DNA of 64,000 bases from Rhypophila decipiens (Eukaryota > Ascomycota > Sordariomycetes > Sordariales > Naviculisporaceae). This document shows, in pieces, positions 1-10,583 of this stretch. How positions within the stretch are numbered: position 1 is the stretch's first letter; the number at the start of each line of letters is the position of its first letter. The stretch lies in assembly GCA_033297075.1 (NCBI GenBank), contig MU858049.1:434001-498000 (forward strand). Direction: 5' to 3'. The notes below the pieces were generated by a model. The model had not been told where the DNA came from. It saw only the letters and a list, made by a program, of their open reading frames with translations, and made no database searches. Position numbers and translations under genes: made by a program.

Positions 1-2103
1 GAATCCACGACTGTTGATATCATTTTTCCTTCATCACAGTCTCGCCAAACTTCATCATACACAAGGGGAGTCTGTGATGACCCCTACTTACGGCAAAGCG
101 TGAAGGCCCTTTGTCCGATTGGTTTGACGCCTGTCATTCATTCGATATTTCTTCCGACTTCACCACGAGGTGGATTGGCGAAACAATGGATGGCCAAGGG
201 AAACACTTGAGTCCAATCCTCTCCACAGGAGGAATTGAACGGGTTTCTTTGCCCTCAACGGGCGTTTCCTCCAGTGAAGTGGATTTGGCTCTCTCGTATT
301 CCGCGCCCACGCAAGCTCTTGACACAGCTTGTGTATCAGATCCCGGAAATCTCTTTACCCATGTGCCCAGACCACCCCGATGATGCCAAGTTTTTCCCGC
401 CTTATCACGTACCGCTTCCCAGCACCGCGTATGAATGCGTTTTTCGTCCCTTTGGTTTTATTGGTTCCGTGTCGGCTGTTCGTGGGTTTCCCATTGCCGG
501 GGGCAAAGCTCGTTCCTATCGAGGAACAAAATCTAGCCCATTCTTTCGTGGTGGGGTTGAATCTTTTTTGCGCATGTGTATGCCTGCTTAATCCTCGGCG
601 TTGGGATCCCAGTTCAGATCATATTTACCTGCGGTGATTGCTGCTGCTCAGTGTCGTCACCAGTCTCTCACCACTTAGCAAAGCAAAAAGTGAATCCCCA
701 GCCAAGACGGGGACCTCGTCACCTCACAAACCCCCTGATGCCGTGGGAAACCTTTTGTGGGAAAAAGACCACGAAACATGCTCCACACCCACGCTTCCTT
801 CCTTACTGTATGGCAGCGGTTCGGGCTTTTCTTCAAGGAAGAGAAGGATTCCGAAATTGTATTATAAAGCAACCACAGCTGGAGGTTGGTACACTAGAGC
901 CGGAGAGCTGGTAGGGTTCAGGGGCTACTTTTTCCCGGCCGACGGTATTCGCCGAATTATTCGTAGATTAATATCCACAAGGCATGAGATAGGGGCTTGG
1001 AACTGGATGGGATGCTTTCTCCTGGAAGGGCAATAAATTGGAGCCCTCTTTGACTACGTAAGCGGTTTTTGTGGTAGCGGACAAGCACCACAGTCAGCAG
1101 CAGTCCTTGTATCTACCCCTCGACAGACCGGCGATGTCCAACACACTTCGCAGTGTGCAGACCGCTGTGATAGTGGCGCATAGAACTCATCCTGAATCTT
1201 GTCTTGCAGAATGACGACGCAATCCATTACGCGGGACGATGCTGGCTGTGTCAACTCGAAATGAGCCTTCTCATAGGAAAATGCCGACAAGATTATGAAA
1301 GAGGTCTTTATCCAAGCCCCTTTGGCAGCTGCTACATACAGGTGGCTACATGTAAATCGTCGATGTGCTCTCCAAGAACGAGTAAAGTCCGCCCGCTCAT
1401 ATCCCATCATTGGTCCGTGCCGTCAGTTGTAGAATCCCCTTTTGTAGTTCAGTCCCGTCTCCAGCTTTATAAACATGAATGTCGGGGAGCATTTCCAACA
1501 GCGAGGGGAATATCAGGCGCACCGCGATCGGCCGTTTGGCCGAGTGGTGTGAGTCTGCCCCTCCCTCCGACCGCCCCCGCCCACCGCCGACGACGAGCTC
1601 TCGAGAGCACTCGGGTTCGAGCCCGAGCCGAACCACTTCCTCCCCATCCTCCCAATTCTTTAGAAAAGAGCTTCGAGTCTTTTCCCGAGGGCCCCTCCGC
1701 GATGAGCGGAGGGGCCTGGAGCTTTTGTCTTTTGCGCACTTTTTTTCCTTGCTCGTCCAACCAAGATGAGATACCAATAGTAACAATACAAGGAAGGGTA
1801 AGAGCGAGAAAGACATGCATCGCGATGTTAAGAAAATACATATTTGCCATTTTCATGTGAAATATGTGAACCAAAAATTGAGTATATAGGTTAGTTGATT
1901 AAAGATACAATATTAAGAATGGCCAATGTTCAGAGATGACCTAGATGTACAAATACGATGGCGCATTGTGAATTAGAAGGAGAGGCCACATACCTCTTCA
2001 CCAGCCAAGATTACCACTTTTATATCCAAACGAGAGAGAAAACCCAAGGACCTTGCAATTGCCAATCTGACCAGAAGCAACACTCGTTCGTTCTGTCCCG
2101 ACC
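1..2103. other. intergenic, no supported gene
   Basis: No reading frame here has protein-like composition together with credible splice sites. A 218-codon frame at 1204-1860 is judged spurious because it runs through GC-rich hairpins and overlaps open frames on the other strand. The only structured part is the Pol III-like segment at 1531-1746, listed separately. The last ~300 bases before 2104 are AT-richer and probably belong to the 3' untranslated region of the minus-strand EBP-type gene. Confidence 0.6.
1531..1746 (+). other. Pol III-like element: box A, box B, hairpin, T-run
   Basis: Positions 1537-1547 read TGGCCGAGTGG, a good box A of the tRNA-Leu/Ser type. Positions 1614-1623 read GGTTCGAGCC, a good box B. 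Between them is the palindrome GCTCTCGAGAGC, as in a long variable arm. Downstream, GGCCCCTCCGC (1690-1700) pairs perfectly with GCGGAGGGGCC (1706-1716) across a 5-base loop, and seven T's follow at 1740-1746. No proper acceptor stem forms and the T arm has a 6-base loop, so this is not a standard tRNA. It could be a degenerate tRNA, the head of a SINE, a Pol III noncoding RNA, or chance in GC-rich DNA. Confidence 0.3.
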
Positions 2104-3026
2104 TTAATTGGCCTTCTTGGCCTTGAATGCAGCACTTCGCACCCTGAAGGCGTCCATGATATCGGCAGACGCATAGTAGATGGAGTAGAAGGGGATGAAC
2201 ACCCAGAGGGTGTTGAAGAAGAACAGGTACAGCCACATGTACATCCAGTTGCTGGTGTCAAGGTTGACATCGCCCGTGAGCCACTCGGGGCAAAAGGTCA
2301 TGAAGCCTGTAATACACAAGAGAGCAAAGTTAGATGATTCTTGTTGTCCTGAAGACCCAGATGACCGGCAATGGGTCAGAGGTAAGGGACCAAACATACC
2401 ACCGTAGATTTCCGCAGTCGCGAGAATGATCATGACGATATTGGCGCGGGCGTTCTTTTTGGCGATGTCGTAGCAGACAAGGCAGCAGAGAGGTCCGACG
2501 ACGAAAACGGTCAAGAGCTCGAGGCTCAAGACGGTCTGACAAGATGTTAGCAGCCCCCCAACAAGAAAATTTCAAGAAAAGAAAAGAAACCTACCAAATC
2601 AACACCAGCCCACCTTCGATCAGCCTTGGCATAAATTTTCCACAACGACGCAAACGGATTTTCCCCCCCAGCCTGCGCCCCATGAACAACATTCGCACTA
2701 TCCCTCCCCAGATAATTATACGGATTAGGATAAAACCCCTCCCAAGGTTTTCCAGCCACGCTCCCCTGTATCAGTCCATCTTTCCCAACAACCATCGACG
2801 AAAACAGACAATGATAGACAAAACTGCCCTCCAAAAAGAAGTGAATCAGCGCGTCAAACGCGTGCCATATGAACAGGAAACGCAGGCTCGAGGGGGTATT
2901 GTTGGGATCGAGCACCAAGCGAGAGAGGAGCAGCGCGGCTAGGAGGATGGCGACCGTCGATGCGAGAGATATCAGGGTTGTCTGGTCGAATAAATCGGGA
3001 GGGAGGGAATCGATGAAGGATGCCAT
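2104..3026 (-). CDS. EBP/EXPERA-family sterol delta8-delta7 isomerase-like membrane protein
   Basis: Three exons on the minus strand, join(2104..2306, 2400..2535, 2595..3026), give 256 aa. Both introns are GT-AG: 59 bp (2536-2594, donor GTAGGT) and 93 bp (2307-2399, donor GTATGT). The 93-bp intron is a multiple of three and would read through if retained; splicing it restores the motif YGGFMTFCPEWL. The protein has several hydrophobic spans and EBP hallmarks: WHAFDALIHFFLEGSF around residues 54-69, including H62 and E66 (H-x3-E), and N221/W224 in FFFNTLWVFIP, matching the spacing of residues reported for the human EBP active site. Family members are ER membrane proteins that move the sterol B-ring double bond. 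Fungi normally use the unrelated ERG2 for that ergosterol step, so the substrate is open. I chose ATG 3026 because it opens the conserved region; in-frame codons extend upstream to 3170 but are not membrane-like. A TMEM97-type EXPERA protein is the alternative. Confidence 0.87.
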
Positions 3027-3752
3027 TTTGGCTCGGCTGGTGTTGCGTCGAGTTTGACCGTTGAGGGGATCTTGTGAGGCGGTGTCGCGGTTATTTTCGT
3101 CGGCGGGGGAGATTGGTCTAACTGCTGGGGATGTCAAAATAACCACAGCGCAACGCGGGGCAGATGTCAATGGATGATGGGTGAAATGACGGACGCAACG
3201 GCGGCTTAACTCGAAGCTCCTTCAATGCAGGAGATGGGTTGTTGATGTTGGCGGACAGCCAAGATACTTGTGGTCCGTGCCACACCTTTACTGAGAACCC
3301 GGGCCGCAGGTGGGGTCCCGGCCCGGCTGCACGGCATTTTGAAGCGTGTCGGTGTGTGGCGTGCATGCAAGATTCAACACCGCAGGCGGAGCTTGATGGT
3401 CTGAAACTGATACCGAACAGCGGAGTGATTGTCCAGGCGAGTAAAGCAAGTCATGTCATGTCAGGCCGATGCAATGGTGAACAGTCGAAATAGAGGGAAA
3501 TGGTCAATTAAATCTGGCTATCAACGTGGGCCGCAATTGAGAAAAGATGTGCAAGCACCACAGGGTATGAATTATCCTTCATCCTCCTCCCCGTTGTCTT
3601 CATGACCCCCAAATGTCCTACTCGTCATTCCTTGAGAAAACCGTCCGTCCCAGAATGAAACCACCGTGACATGTCAGTGCATGGTTGAAGAGGTCGTAAA
3701 TGAGTCGTGCCGGTCGTGAACAAAAGGAAATTGTCGAAGCTGAGTGAGGTGC

Positions 3753-4034
3753 TTAGTGGGTAGCAGCCTGCTTGTGGGCCTCAGCCTTGGAGTCGTGCTT
3801 GGACTCGGAAGCCTTGTCGGAGACGGCATCACCGGCAGCTTGGAGGCTGTGGAGGAGTTAGCAAAGATGCCCAAGATCAATTGTCGAAGAGTGTCGTTGA
3901 TCAGAAACTTACCGAGTGCCGACGCCGGCGTTGGAGTCCTTGGCGACCTCCTTGTTGGTCTCCTTGGAAGCACCGCTGGTGGCGGACTGAACCTTGTCAC
4001 CGACGAAGTTGGCAGCGTTCTTGATGGTATCCAT
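3753..4034 (-). CDS. grg-1: GRG-1/CCG-1 family glucose-repressible, clock- and stress-responsive small protein
   Basis: Two exons, join(3753..3846, 3913..4034), encode 71 aa, the same length as Neurospora GRG-1/CCG-1. The 66-bp intron (3847-3912) has donor GTAAGT and acceptor CCACAG. The product begins MDTIKNAANFVGDKVQSATS and continues with Lys/Ala/Glu/Ser-rich, hydrophilic, presumably disordered or amphipathic sequence ending KQAATH. The family is abundant, induced on carbon starvation, and clock- and stress-regulated in Neurospora; its molecular function is unknown. The leader is CA-rich with CACACAA and CAAACAAACA tracts, typical of very highly expressed fungal genes. A TATA box and CRE-type sites lie upstream and are listed separately. 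The gene is tandem with the EBP-type gene, about 0.7 kb upstream of it. The family call is strong. Confidence 0.93.
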
Positions 4035-4163
4035 TTTGAGTGGTTGGGTTGGTTGGTTTGGTTGGTTTGAGTGTTTGTTTGTTGTGAAGATTGTGTGAAT
4101 GTGTGAATGCTTGTGTGATGATGAGAAAGAATAAAAAGAGCGGTTGTAGGAAGAGGATGGGGG

Positions 4164-4173
4164 TATTATATAG
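4164..4173 (-). promoter_or_regulatory. TATA box of the grg-1 homologue
   Basis: On the minus strand this reads CTATATAATA, 130-139 bp upstream of the ATG at 4034 and ahead of a pyrimidine- and CA-rich leader. It is the best TATA match near any gene in the window and fits the strongly regulated, high expression expected of the grg-1/ccg-1 family. Confidence 0.7.
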
Positions 4174-4253
4174 GTGTTGAGCAGGAGAATGGTCTGGCCA
4201 GAAACGGCTGTGAACGGAATAGCACATGTGAGCAGAACTCAGGATGAAGCGAC

Positions 4254-4260
4254 TACGTCA
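4254..4260 (-). promoter_or_regulatory. CRE-like half-palindrome upstream of grg-1
   Basis: The minus strand reads TGACGTA, a 7-of-8 match to the ATF/CREB site TGACGTMA, about 80 bp upstream of the TATA box. Alone it would be weak; its value comes from the perfect site at 4420-4427. Confidence 0.45.
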
Positions 4261-4419
4261 TCGAGATTGATGGTGTTGGGGAAGCAATCGCGTTGGACCC
4301 TTCTTACGGCTTACAACCCTGGCCGCAACACATTCCTAGGAAGGTTCGATCGAATGCATTCGTGCCGAGAAAGAAGTGCCGCACTTGTTGCTTCACGCGG
4401 TCTCCCGCGCCGTCTGAAG

Positions 4420-4437
4420 TGACGTCAGTAGCCCCCT
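4420..4437 (-). promoter_or_regulatory. perfect CRE (TGACGTCA) next to a CCCCT stress element
   Basis: Positions 4420-4427 are the full 8-bp palindrome TGACGTCA, the ATF/CREB consensus. CCCCT (an STRE on either strand) follows at 4433-4437. The pair sits about 390-400 bp upstream of the grg-1 start. In Neurospora the ATF-1-like factor acting below the OS-2 MAP kinase is linked to ccg-1 stress induction, so this fits known biology, though binding here is inferred. Confidence 0.55.
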
Positions 4438-6998
4438 TTGATCAGCACAGCATCCTCCACCTTTTTGTGGACCAGGCTTGCGCGGCTCATCCGCCCTGAC
4501 AGAAATGCTTGTTGCTTGTGATTGTTTAATTTTCCTGGGCGTAGGCATCGCGTACATCAATGATCTACTGGAGTGTACGTGTACGCAAGGAGCAAACAAT
4601 CGACGATTTCTTGGACAGTTCTGTGCATTATCCTTCCCTAGACCTCACACAAATCACCAATTACCTCAGAAACTCCGTAGACAATTTGAGCCAGTTAGGA
4701 GGAATGGAGCATGTGCAAAGCACCCAGTGTTCCTGTTGCTGTTAATGGCCGGAACCTCCTGTCATAATCCTGAGTACCTCTCAGCACCAATATGGCGCGA
4801 ACGCCAACGCTGACATGACGGGAGCAAGCAGTGTGCCCTCTGCCCCTCCTGCCCCTCTATCCAAATGTCGTCCGGAAAAGGTAATGCAGCTCTTGTCTCA
4901 GCGAATCAGAGCCAACCATCATGCTGGATCCATTAATCCCTGTCAGTGACGCAATACTGGGTCGGACAAAGATATTCTATTGGACAAACCCGCCATGAAT
5001 GCACAATGACGACATGCCGCCTGTCTTGGCTACTGTTACCCCACATCGGAAACTGCGGGGGGCGCGAGCCTCTTCGACCAGGGGGTTCATATTGTCGATG
5101 ACATCGTTTTACTACGAAAATAGACTGTAGTCGTAGATATCAGAATATTAACATGGCTCAATGATTGAATGATTGATTCTGGTCTCGATCAAATGACTTG
5201 ACAGAGACTCCGCTGCCTTGGTTGGGACTGAGAAATTCCCGAGGCATTGCGTGGAAGTGGCGGAAGACTGCCAGGCTACCTGCCGCAAGTTTCTAAAAAC
5301 AATTGGCTGCCTGCTCTACTTCGCGGTACGGCTGGATCCGTGGAGGAGTTGCGTGTTATGAGGACCCGCTCAAGAAGCCGATCGGTGGTCAAGAAGTCGA
5401 TCGGGCAGATGTTTTACAGCTGCAAGTGACCACGGCCCCCCGGCCACACGCGGCAAAGTGCAAACACGTTAAGCAATCCTTCCAGCTGAGGTGCCATGGA
5501 ACACTCTGCCTGCAGGTTTACCTCGTGAGTAGGAGGTTTCCCTCCGGGTGCACTGTTACACGCCTCTGGTCAGTTGGGTCAAGTGCTTATTGCAGGTTTG
5601 TCATTGGAGTACTTTGGGCCAGTGCCGTCCATTTTTTATGTGAAGAATCATCACGAGGGATTGATTCCCAGATAGCTTGGGCCCATGTCTACTGTGCCCA
5701 GTCACAGCCGCTGGCTCCGTCGATAATCACTCATGAAGTCCATTGATCTCTCTGCATATCAACCCTGTCTTCCACCCATACTAATGAGGACATGGGTGAC
5801 GGGTTCTGCGAGATTTACAAACTGCAAGACCGATCAAGGTTTCTGCTGTGGAGACCGGCCCGCCGGGAAGGGGTCGGTGAGAAATATAAGCTTCCCTCAG
5901 CCGCATGTGTAACATTCCTTCATCTCGATCCCGCTTTTGATTGCTCATTTGTGCGGCGGGTCTAGATCATGAGCATCTGAGCATATGTTGAGAACTGCCG
6001 CAAACCGAGGTCCCGCTGGGAAGGCAGGTTAGCGCGGCCGGACCCAAGGAATGACACTTCTGGCGCCCGGCCTCCGAGGCATATCCGAGAACTTGCTCGT
6101 TCCCCTGAGGATTTGGTCAAGACCTATCACACGAGGCACTCTTGGTTTTGTCGATGGCTGATTTGGTAAGAGACAGAGACATTGTCGGAATATGGGCTTG
6201 ATTGGGGAGCCGTATGTTTTCCATGTTGATCCCGAGCTTCCAGCTTCGTGAATATCGACCGAACCATTACATTCTAACCTCATGAAACCGTTTCTACCAA
6301 CTGACCCTTACTCCGGCCGGTGGACTGAGAGTCTTCTTCCCTCATCTGGCAATGGGACTGTCCTGAAATTTTGGGGGTTCCTGGGTACAACTTCCACATA
6401 CCACTGATACCAGTAAGTAATACGCCGCAGCTGAATGTGAGCGGCCAAATGGCCCATAGTCACCAAATCACAGTTATCAGCCCGGAGAGAGATATGTTTT
6501 ATGTTCTTTCCATTTCCTTCTTGCACTTGACTGGCGGTGTGGAAACCATCTGCACACTTCCTTTGGCCGGGCGCTTGCTGAGGGTCGCAGCATCGTGGCC
6601 GTTTGATCACTCTCAGGCTGCAGGGTTGAGGCTAGGTGACAGGCCAGATTGAACCTCGTGGATTGTTGACATGTATAACTGCTTTCTGAACAAAATGTCA
6701 TTCCTTGGAAATCCTTCCTCGACATTCAATCAGCTCTTTCCTGTTGTTATCGTGCCATTGATCTACCGACATTCAACCTTTTCTTTCTTGAGTTATTGCA
6801 GTGAAATAACTGGCTCAAAATGACGCATGCTCTGGGGTATAGATGGGCACCTGACTTGGAAAAGGGGAAACATCGTCCTACTTGGTCGGAGAGATAGAAA
6901 TAAGATATTGGAGTTATCTCTATCAACCCGATTCTCAGCGATGACGAGATCTCCTCGCGATTCCAACACTGCACATCGACACATATCACATATCTAGT
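4438..6998. other. intergenic, no supported gene
   Basis: Only short frames without conserved-looking protein composition or splice sites occur here. I see no RNA gene. The stretch has mixed base composition without long repeats. Confidence 0.55.
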
Positions 6999-7170
6999 GG
7001 CGCCTAATATTCAGGCACCACTACTCTCGGATACAGCCACCAGTCCAATTTCAATTTCTCAAGGCATTTATTCCAACTCGTTAAGGCATTTATTCCAGCC
7101 AGTTAAAGCCTCTATTCTGACAAGGGTAGTGCCTGTATATAAGAAGACTGGTGCCTGTATTTCAGGCGCC
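6999..7170. mobile_element. short copy (172 bp) of a MITE-like element with terminal inverted repeats
   Basis: The left end begins GGCGCCTAATATTCAGGCAC and continues CA. The right end, read on the minus strand, begins GGCGCCTGAAATACAGGCAC and continues CA: 22-bp inverted repeats with three differences. Between the ends are about three copies of a 22-bp unit with core GGCATTTATTCC, then a conserved right shoulder TAAGAAGACTGGTGCC. The same architecture recurs at 29870-30242. There is no coding capacity, so it would have to be non-autonomous. A target-site duplication is not obvious (flanks TAGT and TATC). Confidence 0.7.
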
Positions 7171-8234
7171 TATCTTGTTTCGATATCCACAATAAAAAGA
7201 ACGCATCTTACAGCTGTGGTCTAAGATTCACCGTCCTACGTCTTGAGGCTTTCCCAGTCATATGGAAAGAGAGTCAGGCCGTATGTGAGAGCCATCTTAT
7301 GGTGACCGGAGCTTCTTGGTCCTGACCACGTTCCAGACTTTCTTCGCCTTTGAAGCTTTGTCCTTGCTGAATCGGGTGTTCGACTCTGTGTGGCTTCTTC
7401 AATTGTAACTTTAACTCTCCTTTTCATCACAACACATATAAAGTCATGGGCCAGTCCAAGGCAGTTTCCTAACCTCAATCAACAATCATCAAGAGTCCAC
7501 TCCTCTTCCCGAGAAAGTTGCTGCTGCCATACATATTCCAAGCTTCCCAAGCCTCACAAACTTCCAAACTCACTGACACCCTCCGACATCGTATGTAAAA
7601 TAACAGCTTCGACGTGATGAGGGGGCAGTCGTTGGACAGCAGTTTCCCAATGTCGTCTTGATATGAGCATCGATGGCCGCTTGTTTAGCTGGGATACCTT
7701 CAAACCGCGAAGATCAAGACTTGAATAACTGATAAGTCAACGGAGCAAATGTGTTCACTGACCAACCCAAGGGAGACAGGAAACAGAGGAGGAGGGCCGT
7801 TCAACCACCTCTAGTGGCCAAGACTCTCCCACCTGAGCTATCCGAGCTAACGGGCTTTCTCAGAGGTTTCGAATTGGTTGGCAGCAGATCAATTTGAAGG
7901 ATTTATATAACTATGGCCTGGGAAAAGGTCGAGAGTATCCAATATCGTCAGAATGTAACAGGCCTTACCAGATGATTCTATGCTAATATTGGCCAGGAGG
8001 ATATGGGTTTTGGAGGGAGCATGGGTTCTGTGGCTGGCAAGATCATTGACCTTGCAAAGGGGCAGGAGCAAACACCAACCCGCCTTCCCTTTGAACGGAA
8101 GGCACACAAACACCCCCTCCACAGGTAGATGGAAGGCAGGTCAGCACCTTCCCGTTGTCAAACAGGCAACTCGCTTTATAGGGTGAGATCTTGTCACTCG
8201 CTTTCAACAATTAGAAAGAGAGTCCATCAAAAGT
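7171..8234. other. intergenic, no supported gene
   Basis: This lies between the short inverted-repeat element and the tRNA. No frame has convincing coding character and no structure stands out. Confidence 0.5.
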
Positions 8235-8305
8235 ACCCCTCTGGTGTATCGGTAACATAGCGGATTCTCACTCCGTTGCGCAGGGTTCGACTCCCTGGGG
8301 GGTTG
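8235..8305 (+). tRNA. tRNA-Glu (anticodon CTC)
   Basis: The segment folds as a cloverleaf. The acceptor strands are 8235-8241 and 8298-8304; the D arm is GTGT/ACAT; the anticodon stem GCGGA/TCCGT encloses TTCTCAC with anticodon CTC at 8267-8269; the T arm CAGGG/CCCTG encloses TTCGACT; the discriminator is G8305. Box A (TGGTGTATCGG) and box B (GGTTCGACTCC) are good. T-runs at about 8312-8332 supply Pol III terminators. There is no intron. One acceptor pair is mismatched (C2 against T71) and one is T-G, so the gene could be slightly degenerate or a low-use copy. Confidence 0.75.
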
Positions 8306-10583
8306 ATTAAGTTTCTTTTTTCTTTCTTTTTTCCCCTTCGTGCTCTTTCGCCCCTCGTTTTCCACCTTATTCCTCCAGTAGTCCAGATGTCGGCGACTGC
8401 TTGACTCTTTTATTTTAACACTGTTTTGCCTAGAAGACCATCCAGAGTGCGGGCGTTCCCAGCAACCGTTCGGGAACTATCTCCGTATTTCTTCAACCTT
8501 TTAGGTCACGATGGGATTCTGGTTCGCGGCAGCTCAACCATCGAGAATATTACAAACGTAACTTATGAAGTTTCCCTCTCTAGAATAAGATAGAATATAC
8601 GTCCAACCATATATTGCAGGGAGTGTCTTCTCACGGAGAAGCACAAAAGTTACCGACACCATTTCACGATCAGAGCACATAGCAATGATAGCATTTGGTT
8701 CTAAGATGAGAATATGGTTACAACCATAATGAGAAGCAGGAAAGTGCAGAGTTTCTCTCAAATAATGGGCTCTCTTGCAGAGGGTGAGTCGGACCTCGAA
8801 ATACGGATTCCGGGCTCAAGAGATACATTTGCCAGTTCCGTCACCGAGTCTGAAGCTGAAATGTTCCGGGTCCGAATGTGGGGCCGGCTCGGGTCGGGCC
8901 CCGGGTCGGTTACCATTATACCGCGGGCCGGCCCGGACAAGCCGCAGATCGGAAACGTCCATGATGTTTCTGCTCGCGCCGCTCTTTACCTCAAACCACC
9001 AGAGAAGATATTTGTTTTCTCCTTACATGTTCATAATCATTTGCGCCATTTGCAACACAACTCGATCGACAACGCCCAATATTTCCATCTCCTGAGATGC
9101 AGATCGTCCATCTTGTCTTATCGATAATCGATGGAGATCAGCTGGCGGCCAATCAGCGCGATGATTTTAACCTTGCTCACCTTCCAAAGCGAGAAATAAA
9201 ATTGCTCCACAGCCACCAGCGCGACAAGCAACGCCGAGGCCCTTCATTTCCACATCACACGCCAGCATCCCTCTTGGGTGCATGATAATGCATGCCATCA
9301 GCTCAAAAGATGAATCTCGATTGGGAGATATTTTGTCAACTTTGCATCCTCATCGCCCCAGCTCCACGAAAAATCTACACGTGTACAACTCCGCTGTGGG
9401 TGGATATCATGGAGAACTTCGAGAGAAGCTGTGGACCGCATGTTCGGAATCTTCTGGTTTTTCCTTTTTTTTAATCTTTGCGGGGACCGGTTTGAACCGG
9501 GGGATCCTTTCCGCCCAATGTGCCGTACCAGCCGACCGGTTCTGACTTGCCATGTTGTGAACCCTTGAAAGGGACAGGAATGGCTTGCACCAACAAGCGT
9601 TGACAAACAACATGGATTCATGTTGAATGTCTGATGCGACCAGCATCTTCGCATCTTGTGTCTGTTTGGAGCAAACATTCACGATCCGAGAACAACCTTC
9701 GGCTTTCTGGATGATCACCAACGACCCCGTGCTCCCGTTCCAGGACCGCTGTCAGTTGACTCGGTTCATGAACCGGTGGTGCCAGAATGCGACTTTGTTC
9801 TGCACCCGGCAACCTCAGGATCAGGATCGGCAGACGGCTTTCCTGGACCAGAATTGCAATCCACGGTGGTGGTTCGAGACTGTGACCCTATCGCGGTCTG
9901 GCACCGGTGACAAGAATCGACCGACTCTTTGCGGCTGGAAATTGTGCACTAAATGCCTTTGGTCAGCGTTGCGAGAGCCAATCAGAGCCAATGTTATCAC
10001 GAGAATGGCCCCTTTGCTGGTGGTCCCAAGAGTCCAACCAGGGGTCTTGGATGTTAAGGGTGCCCCACCAAATACCACGGTGCTGCATGAGCCCTGCGCA
10101 AATACGAGTGACAGGGGTGGAAAGGGGTGTCTCTGGCGAATGGTCTTTGATGATTTGCGCCGAGCCGACCAGGGGCAAGGCTCCAAGACCGCCTGGGCCC
10201 AAGACGAATGCGGTCAGCTTCAGCTTTTTGAAATGGATCTATTGATTCTTGGGGCTTGAACATCTTGGTCTCGCTCGGTCTCGCTGGGCAGCGATGGATT
10301 GTGATTGACAAGTCACCCAGCTCGCGATAACCTCGTCTGCTTTTCTTCCTCTCTCCTTTCACTCACCTCTCGTTCTTCCTGCCCTTCGGTCGCTCGCTGT
10401 CCCCCTCTTTCAACCCACCTCGCGCTTCTTTTCGCAGCCTGGCATCTTGACTGATTGCCTTGTGGACTTCGTTGCGCCTTTTACTCATCACTCGCTATTC
10501 GTACCCACAAGTCTAGCTACGGCTTGTCTCTGTGCGTTATAATCTAATGTTTTAATCTCGACCTTTCGAAAATCAGTTCCGAC
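8306..10583. other. intergenic and upstream region of the WSC peroxidase
   Basis: After the tRNA terminators I find no supported gene. A 210-codon frame at 9627-10259 is open but lacks recognisable protein features. Inverted repeats of CGG-N-CCG form occur at 9488-9499 and 9762-9775. The 10330-10440 stretch is strongly pyrimidine-rich on the plus strand, as expected of a fungal core promoter or leader for the gene starting at 10584. Confidence 0.5.

Noticed and set aside
1204..1860. 218-codon open frame
   Set aside because: It crosses the Pol III-like element and two GC hairpins, overlaps three antisense frames and has no protein-like pattern.
9627..10259. 210-codon open frame ahead of the WSC peroxidase
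   Set aside because: No recognisable domain, signal peptide or conserved-looking composition. A frame of this length is expected about once by chance in 64 kb, and antisense frames overlap it.
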